Below are positions 1-10,505 of a DNA stretch of 64,000 nt, piece by piece. Every line of letters begins with the position of its first letter. The first letter of the stretch is position 1. The stretch is from Symsagittifera roscoffensis (taxonomy: Eukaryota; Xenacoelomorpha; Acoela; Convolutidae), in assembly GCF_963678635.1 (NCBI RefSeq), contig NC_087070.1, forward strand, positions 15,381,840 through 15,445,839, in the 5' to 3' direction. Below the pieces are notes generated by a model. The model made no database searches. It was not told the DNA's origin and saw only the letters and a program-made list of their open reading frames with translations. A program made the translations under genes and the position numbers.

Positions 1-804
1 AAATATTTATTGAAAATAAAAATAAAAATTAGTAGCATGACAATAAATTGTTAGTAATCATAAATCATCCTGTTGTTCCAGCTTCATCACCTAAACATAA
101 CAGCAATCATAAGCTCACTAATATCATTAAAAAACTAAACCTTTTTAATTAATAAATTTAAACCATTTTAAACTTAAAGATTCACTTAATTTTAAAAATC
201 AGATCATCAAGGCTTATCCTTGGATCTTAATAAATTTTCTATCTCACTAAATTTAAAATCTGATCATCAAGGCCTATCCGTGGATAAAAAAAAAACAATT
301 TTGTTCTCCCCCACCCACTTAGAAAGTGTCTAACGACCTCAAACGTCGATTCACTATCCAACCTTCCAAAAGACCCAGGACTAACAGAAATTTTTCAAAA
401 AAACTAACCATTAAAATTAAGATAAACAGTGAAGAACTTCGGTTATTCATCCTTCACTTGAACCCTCCTCTTAACAGACCCAGGATAGATCTTAGACCTA
501 CTAAGTTTAAAATAGTATCTAACGAACTACTTGCGTTCTAATTATACCTGAACCTTGTGGATCGATTTACTATTCTCCAACCCTTGAACACAATCACTAC
601 CCCTAAGTAAGATTAAGTTAGTTAACACCTTAGCTTAGACTAGCAACGAGAAAGTAAAAAAATTCATTTTTCGGAATCGATATACTTTTCTCTCCAACCC
701 TGAACAAAAAGACCCAGGTTAAGCTAACCAAAAAATCGTACGGACTAACAGTCTAAGGAAATAGAAACAACTAACAACTTCTTGCATCCCTCATCCTAAA
801 CCTT
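1..804 (+). other. Untranslated leader of the LTR element with short repeats
   Basis: No convincing gene is seen. Two imperfect 31-bp direct repeats lie at 195-225 and 255-285; both contain GATCATCAAGGC and end in TGGAT. The motif AGACCCAGG recurs at 371, 476 and 710, next to CTCCAACCC-like text, suggesting a repeated leader module, possibly for packaging or translation (inference). A short frame at 326-541 has no ATG and is not supported. The primer-binding site and 5' LTR must lie at or before position 1. Confidence 0.5.
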
Positions 805-1176
805 ATGTCATTCAAAAATTTAGGAAATCAACAAACAATCGTTTTACACAACTGTGAAATAGATAACAAAAAATACGATCTTGTAATCACACCTCATACA
901 CAAACAGTTGGATACATTAGAACAAAACGACAAACAATAAAAAGGAAAATTATAAACAAACAAAGACAAATAACACGAAAAAGATTTTCAAAAAAAAGAA
1001 AGGCATTTTCTGAATCAGAAGTCAATAGTTTGGACGAACTATACAAATTAAAAGAATCAATAGATAAAAATTGTCCCATCCATGATCAATTATATTTTTC
1101 CGACTCAGAAACAACTTCAAATTCATCAAAAAGAGGAAAAAGAAGAATAAAAAAAGCAAAAAAAAACACAAATTAG
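805..1176 (+). CDS. Small basic accessory or Gag-leading protein, 123 aa
   Basis: This is an uninterrupted ATG frame of 123 codons, the first good ORF of the element. Residues 1-38 look globular and hydrophobic-polar. Residues 38-70 are very rich in Lys/Arg (for example KRFSKKRK) and the C-terminus is again Ser then Lys/Arg-rich, like nuclear-localisation or nucleic-acid-binding tails. I do not recognise a family. It ends 72 bp before the next ORF (1249), so it may be a separate small gene or the N-terminal part of Gag cut off by mutation. It shares the G-poor composition of the element. Confidence 0.5.
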   Translation: MSFKNLGNQQTIVLHNCEIDNKKYDLVITPHTQTVGYIRTKRQTIKRKIINKQRQITRKRFSKKRKAFSESEVNSLDELYKLKESIDKNCPIHDQLYFSDSETTSNSSKRGKRRIKKAKKNTN

Positions 1177-1248
1177 TACACTTCTATAATTGGAATCAAC
1201 CAATTGGACACATCGATAGTTATATATTAACGGTCATCAAACGAAAAA

Positions 1249-3766
1249 ATGAGCCACACTCAAAATGACGAAAGTCCAGATGACGAAGCAGTTTTTCCCT
1301 TTCTTATAGATTCACTCGATGATAGAGGACAGCACGATTTTTGCAAGAACTTACGCGTAAATTTGTTTGAATCAGGAATCAGCCCATGCAAAGAAGAATT
1401 CCCAGATGTAAAAATCAAAAGACAAATTATTGAACAAATTATTGAACACACAACATTATGGAATCTACACCATAGAATTCACCACTCCAAATACAGCCCA
1501 TCGTAAATATGTAATTCAAACAGACGATATTGAATTAGAATTTTCAAAAGTATTCATAGAATATATCAAAAGCATACAATATCATAATTCACAAAGAGCA
1601 AACTCCATATTCACTAACGAAATTTTTGCAATAATATATAGTTATATATCTATATTAGAAAAAACTGAAGTTCAAAGTATATCACCAACTGAAACATCCA
1701 AACATACAAAAGCACGAAAGGAAATCACAGTATTTTCAACATTTCTACATGTAATTCGCGAAAATTTTACTAAAGAATATGTTTCACAAAACACTAAATA
1801 TCATTTACAAAAGATTTTAGCATGGTTTACAATAGATTATTTCACCCACAATTTAGATTTAATTTCACAAGCAAGAAAAAATTTCAGACCTCAAAATACC
1901 AATGACGACACTGTTCTTTCACAACAATCAGATTAGGTTTGGGACCCTGAATGGTCTCATCATGCATTTCTAAATATCCCACAAGCTATCTCAAGTCAAG
2001 CAATAAGTACAATATCTTTTTAAAGAGATTATGTAAAAGTAATACCATTAACCATTGATGCAACACAATTGAATTATAATACATTTTTACCTGGTACACG
2101 AAATAACATTTTATATTCGACGGTCATACATAATGAAAACCTCGATGGAACCAGAAATCTTATACAACAAGATATTCAAACACCATCACACTTCATAAAC
2201 GAAGAAATCGTCCAAACAACAGCAACAACTACACAACAAAGTATTTCACCAATACACCCCAATCTGACAACATCAAGAAATACAAACAGATCACTAACAC
2301 AGGTAACCTTACAATCAACCGTTAAACCTTCGGTTGCTCCAAAATATTCACATATGGACTATCAAACGTATAGACCAATGACAATACCGTCAAAAACACG
2401 AAAACCGTTCACAAGAAATACTTTTGCAGAACACAATTACAATTATGCTCACAAAGCAAGAACAAACCAACCTCCCCGAAACAACACACAAAATTTAAAT
2501 CACGTATGTTCCCATTATTGGAATCTCCCAAAAACATCGACCAATTCAGTAAATTTTCCAGATAATCCACAACCTAAACAGGATTATAGTGAAAATTACC
2601 CATTCTTTCAACAAAATAAAAATAAACAACATACACCATATAATAAACACTATTTATCATCTGATGAAGTTGATTATCAGCAACCAGATATTTTTGCACC
2701 ATATACTAAAAAATATCGCACACAGAGACCGCGACAATCTCAACCATCACAAAATATGAAAATTTACCCACAAAACCCAACAGATATACAAAACCCACAA
2801 CAAATGCATATACAAAACCCATTTAAAACACAGTCTTTTTAACCAATACAGCCACAAAACCCAATGTTAATGCATTCTTATCAACCAACTCAAATGCAAA
2901 ATGAAACACCGCTTCCATATTACCTTCAGCAACACGAAATAACAAAAACTCAACTTTCAAATTTTTCACAAATGCCAAATGCCGCAGAATCCTTACAGAT
3001 GACAATGAATCCATACCTCATGGGTGGATCATCAGCAACATCCAATAAACCACTGATGGTATTCACAGGAACAGACCCTGAAAATTCTGTAGAAGATTAT
3101 CTAAATGCAGTAACAGCAAATTTTATTTTAAATATAGGACCTGAACCAATTAATACGCCACTACATCAAAATTGGATACATAGACGCACAGCACAAATAC
3201 AAACAACCCTAGATGACGCAGCTCAAAAATGTTTTACCCATAGAAATAAAATCAGACTGGAAAAGATTCACCCAAGAATTTTCAAAAATGTTTGACTCTG
3301 AAAGAAACAAACAACATCAAAGAGTTTTATGCAACGAAAGACGCAGATTACCAAATGAAACAATTAAACAATTATCGAAACACTAGTTCGAAAAACATAT
3401 TCACTTAAAACACATGACAATAAAAACACAAAAATGACAGAAATTTTAATGATGACCTTAACACATCAATTAAGGAAAATAGCTATAAAAAAGAGAGCAT
3501 CTCATCCTTCCTCAATTCTAGAACCAGACTTAGAGTTTCGAAAATTAGTAGATAAATTAGAACAAGCAGAAATCACAATGAAACTCGAAGAAACAGAAAA
3601 TCTAAAACTACAATATATTAATCGAATTGAAACAAATACTACACATATAATTAACATACAAGAATCAGACACGGACCTGATTGAAAAAATCACTGAAATA
3701 CTAAATATCTACGAAAAACATCCAAATTTTAAAGGCAAACCATCTTTCAAAAAATGGTGTAATTAA
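1249..3766 (+). pseudogene. gag: gag region (matrix-like part and capsid), broken
   Basis: Coding text starts at the ATG at 1249 (85 codons), then shifts frame near 1430-1470, where a short direct duplication is seen. From there it stays in one frame to about 3294, with in-frame stops at 1934-1936, about 2021 and 2840-2842. Another shift near 3235-3300 moves it away and the original frame resumes at 3434-3766. The 2069-2842 part is Gln/Asn/Pro-rich low complexity. Around 3055-3290 a segment with FTGTDPENSVEDYL, WIHRRTAQIQ and AAQKCF matches the pattern of Ty3/gypsy capsid N-domains (F-x-G, then WL/YL, then R, then A-x-x-W/F). The 3434-3766 part is a Glu/Lys-rich helical segment leading to the zinc knuckle. 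Not functional as it stands. Confidence 0.7.
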
Positions 3767-4440
3767 TACCGACGATATGGACACAGTATTTCCGAATGTA
3801 GACAAAACCAACAAGACAATCAGAATAAACCTCAAAAGCACAAAGAACCAAATAAATCGTTCTATCAATACATGAAAAAAGACCAAAATCTACCAAACAA
3901 AAAAATATAAAGTAATAACAGTTAGGAAAACCACTTCCGAACAACCCTAATTACAAAAGGAATCAATCACCATATAACTCAGGTTATAGAGGTAGATCAC
4001 CCGAACGAGGAAATACACGAAATTCCTCACAAAATAGATATAATCGATCGAATAGCCAAAATAACCAAAATTACTATTCGCGATCAAATTCCAATACAAC
4101 ACAATTTGTTTCTGCATCCAGTTCCCAATCAATCCCAAGGAATAGACACTATTCCAATAATCAATCACGAAACTCATCATACAACGGAAATAGAAACTAT
4201 TCACATAATAGAAATAGAAGTTATTCAAACAATCGAAATCAGAATAACCTGAACAATCGATCAAGAAATATTTCATTTAATAGATCAAACTATCACAGGT
4301 ATAACGATAATTATCAAAACAGATCACAAAATAATTCACAAAATCGAAACTCAAGTTACAATAATCGATACAGAAATTATTCCCAGTTACCACACAAGAA
4401 TAATAACCGTTACCCTGATTCTAAACATCGATACAGAAGT
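3754..4440 (+). pseudogene. Nucleocapsid-like zinc knuckle followed by Asn/Ser/Arg-rich tract
   Basis: A retroviral C-X2-C-X4-H-X4-C knuckle can be placed exactly. Cys is at 3758-3760, His at 3782-3784 and the last Cys at 3797-3799. The second Cys position (3767-3769) now reads Tyr, and the codon just before it is TAA (3764-3766), so the knuckle is doubly damaged. Downstream, from about 3950, the reading frame is that of pol (frame 1), and about 160 residues are repetitive in Asn, Ser, Arg and Tyr (RNRSYSNNR-like units), a typical RNA-binding low-complexity tail. Stops lie at about 3908-3925, between knuckle and tract. Confidence 0.65.
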
Positions 4441-4974
4441 AGCACACCAAAACATCGAAGACACATTAATCAAGTGCAAACAAATGAAGAAACAACTTTA
4501 GACCCCCCAGGTATTGATGACACAGGAAGTAACGAACTACAACTAAATCATATAAATTGTGAATCGTCAGATACAGAACGTGATACAGATAATACCATCT
4601 CGGTAAATATGATAACAGTCATAAACGACTATGAACCTATCATATATGAACAACCTTTTACTTCACATATATATGAAAATCAATTAGAACTCCTTCACAA
4701 TTACTATATTCAACCCATTGATAATACACAAAATACACAAGAAGTAAACGGAATTAACACGGTAATTAAACCCGATAAAAAAGACAAAACACAATGCCCA
4801 AACACAAAACATATTTCTCAAAATATACAAAAAGAACAACCCAGAGAAAAAATTTGGACAATTCCATTTCTCTTAGAAATCCCAAGAAACAAAGAATTTC
4901 AACCACCATATCTTGAAATTGATTTTTTAATTGATTCAGGAGCAGAACCAAATATAATTAATAATCCCACATGA
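4441..4974 (+). pseudogene. pol: Aspartic protease (PR) domain, N-terminal part, ends at a stop
   Basis: An open frame runs from the Asn/Ser-rich tract into an acidic linker (ATG at 4474) and then a retropepsin-like segment. The active-site motif Asp-Ser-Gly-Ala is at 4933-4944, preceded by the hydrophobic strand IDFLI. The frame ends at TGA 4972-4974, a few residues after the active site. Matching protease-like text continues in the same frame beyond it, so this is an in-frame nonsense change. In the family, PR frees Gag and Pol products in the particle. Confidence 0.7.
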
Positions 4975-5823
4975 AAAGAAATCAAAACATTACATCCAAA
5001 ATTAACACCTCTTGAAACCTCTAGTAAATTAGCAACAGCACAAGGATCAACATTAGTAAATTATGAAAAAATCCAATTATTTCTTCTCCCCACGAGAACA
5101 ATGGAACAAAACAAAATTTTAAATAAACCGTTTAAACAAATATTTCATATTACCGATATTAAGCACAATATCATTGGCATACCATTTATATCTAAATATA
5201 TACCACGAATCAACATCCTAAATAGCAAAATTTAAATCAAAGATAAGTAAAAAAAAACAAAAAATACAGCCCTAACATTCTTCCAAAGATTAAACAAACA
5301 ACCACCATTCTTCTCAAAATTTTACCCCATTTACAATCAACAACGGAAACACCTGAAACCACTATCAGGAAATATATATAATTTTCCAATAAAACAAGTT
5401 CACTAGTATAACAAAAGTCAAAACAAACAACAACTTTTTATGTCAGACTTCAAATTTAAACCTATTCACAAACTTTTCAAAATTACGATCTCATCCATAA
5501 AATATTCGAAAAACACGATTTCCGACATCATTTCATTACATGTGTATAACAATACACCATATCAAGTAACATTACCCTTAGGACTTTTAGGATATTGTGA
5601 AACAAATGCTACAATTTCACCTATAAATGAAGTAACCTACCGCGTTAATAATATACTCAAATTCTAAGATATTTGCCAATCAACAATTCTTGACGAAGAA
5701 ATATCCATAAATAATATAATAAGTAATGAAAAAAGAAGCACAGATTACTTCACAAAAACACCATATTTCAAACCAACATTCAATATAACAAATTACACAA
5801 AAGAACAACAAAAATTTTTAACA
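4975..5823 (+). pseudogene. pol: Protease C-terminal part and PR-RT linker, several in-frame stops
   Basis: The same frame as protease and RT continues with coding-like text interrupted by stops, including those near 5233, 5251 and 5404 and at 5665-5667. The first 80 residues fit the second half of a retropepsin: a strand with ATAQGSTLVNY, then HNIIGIPFISKY, which resembles the I-I/L-G-x-x-F hydrophobic-glycine motif. The stretch 5440-5667 (75 codons) is free of stops and contains LPLGLLGYCE. No other gene is seen here. Confidence 0.6.
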
Positions 5824-7257
5824 ATGTTTAATTTTGAACATTCCCAAATTACAAAAACCGAATTTGATAAATTGGCAAAACAACTGTTAAAATATTCAAC
5901 AGTCTACGCAACATCAAAATTTGACGTTGGAAAAATTAGTTCATCACTACACCTCCCGTTAAAACCCGACGCAGTTTTCAAAAAACAAAGAGCCAGTAAA
6001 GTACCAATTCACTTACATGACAAAGTAAACAGATTACTTGACATTTTAGAACAATACGAAATTATCTCACCAGTAAATAAAGAAGAACAACCAAAAGGAA
6101 ACACCTTCATTAACCCTGTTCTCATTCTAGCAAAAGGTGAATCACTAAAAATAGTTTTAGACGCTAGATATCTCAATTCACTAATTGACGAATCAAAATG
6201 CAATTGGCCTATTGAACCAATACAAGTTATCTGGACAAAAATAAATGGTAAATACTCCACAACCGCAGATAGGAATAGTGCATATAACCAAATGCCACTA
6301 GATGAACAATCACGACGTTTAACACAATTTGTTATTGGCAATCAACAATATGAATTTAATCGCTTATTCTATGGAATATCCATAGGATCAGCAGCTTTTT
6401 CAGCTTTTATGAGTAAAATTTTTAGACCACTAATACTTAAGAAAAACGCAATCACCTATTTAGACGATGTTTTTATGCAATCACAGACAAAAGAAGAAAT
6501 GTTCACAGTTTTAGAACACTATCATAAAATACTTCAGAACGGAAATCTGAAGGCCGCCCCCGATAAATCACACTTCTTTTTAACACGAGTTAAATTTTTA
6601 GGACATAATGTAGAAAGAAACACACTCACTCCATTAAAATCACGCATTGATGCTATTCAAAAACTTCAACCACCAACAAACAAAAAGAAAATCCAAGAAT
6701 TCCTTGGAATGTTAAATTTCTTAAGCAAGTACGTTTACAAAATGCAATTATATTTAAGACCATTCTATAATATCCTCAGACAACAAAATAATTTTGAATG
6801 GACCACTGAACATCGAACACGATTTAAAGAAATTAAAAAACTTTTAACTGAACAAATTTCAAACACAATCCCAGATCCAAATCAACCATTCTACGCAATG
6901 TTCGATGCTTCAAACTTTGGCATCGGCGCAGCATTACTACAATCACACAGTGGTACAAATAAAATGAACCTTATATCAGCAAATTCCCGATTATTCACTC
7001 AAGCAGAGCTACGACTCTCAACTCTAATGAGAGAATGTACAGCTATAATTTATACACTTACAGAATATGAATTTCTGATACTTGGATCAAAACACCCAAC
7101 AGTTCTATTCACAGATCACAAACCAATTATTTTTCTCTTTACACAAAAATCAAATCCAAACCATAGAGTTTATAGATTTCAACTAATTCTAATGAAACTT
7201 CCAATTTTACATGAAGTTTGGACAGCAGGAAAAATCTTGCGTTACCAGATACATTAA
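5824..7257 (+). CDS. pol: Reverse transcriptase and RNase H, 477 codons
   Basis: This is the best preserved pol segment and copies element RNA into DNA. RT motifs run in order: VPIHLHDKV near residue 60, LKIVLDARYLN near 110, TTADRNSAYNQMPL near 148 (first catalytic Asp), FNRLFYGISIGSAAF near 178, and YLDDVFMQS near 213 (catalytic Asp pair). VKFLGH follows, as in Ty3/gypsy RTs. RNase H starts near residue 358 with AMFDASNFGIGAALLQ, then RECTAIIY and FTDHKPIIFL, which keep the acidic residues. The N-terminal ATG is arbitrary because pol is a polyprotein. The frame is lost near 7210-7257, at the end of RNase H. Confidence 0.92.
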   Translation: MFNFEHSQITKTEFDKLAKQLLKYSTVYATSKFDVGKISSSLHLPLKPDAVFKKQRASKVPIHLHDKVNRLLDILEQYEIISPVNKEEQPKGNTFINPVLILAKGESLKIVLDARYLNSLIDESKCNWPIEPIQVIWTKINGKYSTTADRNSAYNQMPLDEQSRRLTQFVIGNQQYEFNRLFYGISIGSAAFSAFMSKIFRPLILKKNAITYLDDVFMQSQTKEEMFTVLEHYHKILQNGNLKAAPDKSHFFLTRVKFLGHNVERNTLTPLKSRIDAIQKLQPPTNKKKIQEFLGMLNFLSKYVYKMQLYLRPFYNILRQQNNFEWTTEHRTRFKEIKKLLTEQISNTIPDPNQPFYAMFDASNFGIGAALLQSHSGTNKMNLISANSRLFTQAELRLSTLMRECTAIIYTLTEYEFLILGSKHPTVLFTDHKPIIFLFTQKSNPNHRVYRFQLILMKLPILHEVWTAGKILRYQIH

Positions 7258-7963
7258 GTCGAAATACGCCACCTGAATTACTCACACGAAAAACTAAAGT
7301 TGAAATACCACAAAATATTAAATTTTATCTCGCAAAAGATGAAACATCACCCCGACAAGAATGTACGTATGCATTAAAAACTGACATTGATCAATCACAG
7401 ACAAATAATCTACAACATTTCCCACTTGACTTAAATTGCCAAAATAATCACCACGAAGTTGATTTACTAGGAACATCAACTTTCAAACCAATTCCATACT
7501 CACAATGGATAAAAAATAACACTCAACAAAAAAGAATCAAACTACATCGCATAAAAAAGACCTTTTACCATTAACCGAAAAAGAAAATTTAACCGATAAT
7601 ATAAATTTATCACGACCGCAAACAAATGATTCAAAATACACAATAAATCAAGTTTTTGACCTCTATGACCCACTTGACACAATTCCCCTATCAAAACTAG
7701 AAATTGACAATATTTTTCTCCCCCCAACAGATAAAATTAAAATTGAACTCTTAAAACAATATCAAAATCTCGACCCAGTAATTAGACAATTAAAATCATG
7801 GCACAAATAAAAAACAAAGCCCGTCAAAGCAGATACCACAATTCTAGGAAATAAAACACTCCTCCGATATTTTCGAAAATTTAATAACACAGCAATTAAT
7901 GAAAATACAGATGTTTTAGAATATAATTTAAATGATTCAAAAGTTCCCTGTCTTCCTTTAAGT
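7218..7963 (+). pseudogene. pol: RNase H C-terminus and linker to integrase, two frameshifts
   Basis: The text shifts to another frame at about 7220-7230 and continues with ALPDTLSRN, the usual end of Ty3/gypsy RNase H (A-D-x-L-S-R). It stays open to 7574. A second shift near 7550-7570 moves it to the integrase frame, in which linker text runs to 7963 with one stop near 7808. The function is structural linkage within Pol. Confidence 0.7.
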
Positions 7964-8836
7964 ATGATTATAATAGCTTTTAACATCTCCCATACACAAA
8001 ATACTAAAGGACACTCCGGATCAGAGAAAACATACTCAAACTTAACACAAAATTTTTATTTCCCAAATGCACCAATTTGGATAAAAGTACTATGCAATGA
8101 TTGTATAATATGTCAATTAAACAAACCTTATCCAAATCAAAAACAAATAGCACAAAAACAAGATTTTAAAGGACAAAATTTATATTTTAACCATCGCATT
8201 TCATTCGATACAAAAAGACCAATTTCACCATCCTCTGAAGGAAACTCCTACATTATGGTCATTGTTGACGCATTTACACATTATGTAGCACTCAACACAG
8301 TACCACATTGTAATGCTTATTATGCCTACACGACGCTTTATGAACATTGGATAGCTAAATTCGGACTACCCGAAATCTTAGTTACAGACAACGGTACAGA
8401 ATTCGTAAATAATGAAATCATCACACTAAGCCACTTATATAACATCAAACATAAACCACGTACATCTCATGCACCCTGGACAAACGGTTTAGTCGAAGGT
8501 ATGAACCGTTCACTACAAGAATATCTCCGATGTATCATAAATGGAAATGATACAAAATACACAGAATGGTCAGCAGATGTAAAATTATTTCCCTTAGCAT
8601 ACAATTCACAAATCACGACAACTTTAGGAATGTCACCATACGAAATGATTTTTAATCAAAAGCCACGTAAACCAATTATGTTTACAGCAAATTCCCATAA
8701 AATGCACAAGGTTATTGCCAACCAAATAAAGACTCAATTTGTTATAACCTACCTTTACACACACATGATGAAGATCCTTTTCATCACCCACAAATTCTTA
8801 AATTGGCCTCCGGCACACACACCGAATGGATTTTAA
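7964..8836 (+). pseudogene. pol: Integrase: zinc-binding and catalytic core
   Basis: Integrase joins the DNA copy to host DNA. An HHCC zinc finger is visible: HTQNTKGHSG supplies the histidines and CNDCIIC the cysteines. The DDE core follows: Asp in ISFDTKRPIS, Asp in LVTDNGTEF, and Glu in TNGLVEGMNRSL, all present. YNSQITTTLGMSPYEMIFNQKPR is the familiar end of the core. The frame breaks near 8700, so the last 45 residues before the stop at 8836 are out of frame. The tracked ATG-like start is internal; coding text enters from the left in the same frame. Confidence 0.88.
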
Positions 8837-9484
8837 ATAGAAATAAAAACCTAATGAAATTTACCAAAGAGTAACAAAGAAATTGTTACAAAGGCAAAAT
8901 ATTAACGACCAAATTAATTCACGCTTTAAACCAGCCACAGATTTAAAAATTGGAAAATTTGTTTTAATACCTAACTTTAATACACAAAAAGGAATCTCTA
9001 AAAAATTACAACCCCTTCGAAAAGGACCATTCCAAATAATTGCCAAACCCACTGACGTAACTTATAAACTCACAGATTCAAATAAAAAAGAAATTGTTCA
9101 ACATCGTAACAATCTCTTGCCCTACTACCCAAAAGAATACGCGCTACGCGAATTAACTCAATTATATTTTTTCACAGGTCTAAAAGTTATTCAAAATCAT
9201 TCACATACAGAAAAAGAAATAGATGAACAACACAACATTCATCATGAAAAACAAAATCGAAAACAAACCACAACTCAAAACAATACAAAAACGCCAGACC
9301 CAAAAATACCCCAAAAAGAAAGAAACAAAAGGTAAATGATAGAAAAAATTCTACCACAAGAACAAGTAAAAAAATCAGAACATTGAGAATTATCACGACT
9401 TAGAAATCAACCACGTAAAAACTACAAAACATTCATCCCACAATCTAAAATATTAAAGAAAGTTGAATTTCAAAAACAACTTTA
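8837..9484 (+). pseudogene. pol: Integrase C-terminal GPY/F-like module and basic Pol tail
   Basis: From 8883 to 9335 a third frame holds LKIGKFVLIPNF, then LQPLRKGPFQII, then VTYKLTD and HRNNLLPYY. This is the GPY/F module typical of Ty3/gypsy integrases, here reading GPF. It is followed by a Lys/Gln-rich tail. The TAA at 9333-9335 is followed in frame by more basic text to about 9484 with one TGA, so the ancestral tail was longer. The bases AAAAG-GTAAAT at the TAA also resemble a splice donor, which could serve a spliced envelope message. Confidence 0.75.
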
Positions 9485-10316
9485 ATTTTAAAATTAATAT
9501 ACTTTGCACCTCTGGATTTTTTTGAATTTTCAGTTTTCAAAAGAACATGCTGACAAACACGCAACAATTTTAGTTCAAATTCAGCCAATAGGATTCACTT
9601 AAATCCGTCACTTTCAATATCTCTAATACCAACCTATTAGCCGAAAGATATTAAACTCCAGGCATATCTATAACTATAACTTTAAAACCTCCAGGTCAAA
9701 AATAAGCAATTCGCTAAAACTTGACAACTAAAAAAAATACCACCATAATATTACAACCCTCGCGTATCTAATAACGCAAAGATCAACAATATTTTCCCAA
9801 CTCAGACCTCAAAAACCCTCCAACCAAAAATGATAAATTAGCCTAAAGTAAAAAAGGACCATATTCATTTGGCCTAAAGTACAAATATCTCAAAATACCC
9901 CAGATCACCCGACAAATAAAAACAAAGCAAAGAAGACCTCCCGAACACCATAAAATTAGCCCCTAACAACTTTTCACAAAACTCAACCCACTCGTCAAAA
10001 AATCAATATATAACTCGACCACACTTGAATCTCGCCTCAAACAACAAAAAATATTCAACAAAGAAATCATTTCTTAAATGCTCTTCTCTCGATCAGTCAA
10101 TATCTTTAAAAATACAATTTTAAATCTTTTAATAAACTTTTTCATACTATTCAAACTTTTGTTCATATTTCTATTTCATACTTTTGAAGCTTTTATAATC
10201 ATTTTAAAAATTTTTTGCAACATTTTGTAATTTTCTACTCCCTATTTGAAGTATATCTCCAACTTTCCCAAATCATTGATCATATTCACAGGTACGATAA
10301 TCCAAAGTCTATTTAA
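9485..10316 (+). other. Non-coding spacer between pol and the extra genes
   Basis: No coding frame of note is seen in about 830 bp. GCCTAAAGTA occurs twice (about 9842 and 9881). From about 10080 the strand becomes pyrimidine-rich and ends in a good acceptor-like site just before the ATG at 10317. Confidence 0.5.
10262..10291 (+). promoter_or_regulatory. Candidate splice acceptor for a subgenomic (env-type) message
   Basis: A T/C-rich tract ends in ATATTCACAG, with the AG at 10290-10291, 25 bp before the ATG at 10317. Retroviruses and env-bearing errantivirus-like elements make Env from a spliced RNA. A possible partner donor is AAAAG-GTAAAT at about 9331. This is inferred from sequence only. 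Confidence 0.35.
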
Positions 10317-10505
10317 ATGATACGAACAATTTTTAGTAGAACAGATATTTTTTTACTATTTGTAATTTTCATCATATTTTTATCATCCCTAATATTGACA
10401 ATGTGCAAATGTGTAAAAAAGGCAATAATCACATTCGCCTTAGAAACAATCCTTTTAATTCTTTTCATTGAAGAATACTACAATAAACATAAACCTTCCC
10501 ACTAG
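10317..10505 (+). CDS. Short hydrophobic ORF with two membrane segments, 62 aa
   Basis: This ATG frame has two hydrophobic stretches (about residues 12-28 and 37-52) around a short basic-cysteine turn (CKCVKK). It could be a small membrane protein, or the membrane-anchored N-terminus of the long Pro-rich frame that opens at 10493 in another phase and overlaps its end. A frameshift between the two would explain why the longer frame has no ATG. I recognise no family. Confidence 0.4.
   Translation: MIRTIFSRTDIFLLFVIFIIFLSSLILTMCKCVKKAIITFALETILLILFIEEYYNKHKPSH

Noticed and set aside
3947-4276. 109-codon frame on the - strand
   Set aside because: It is the shadow of the Asn/Ser/Arg-rich tract of the element; Tyr/Phe-rich composition follows from the opposite strand.
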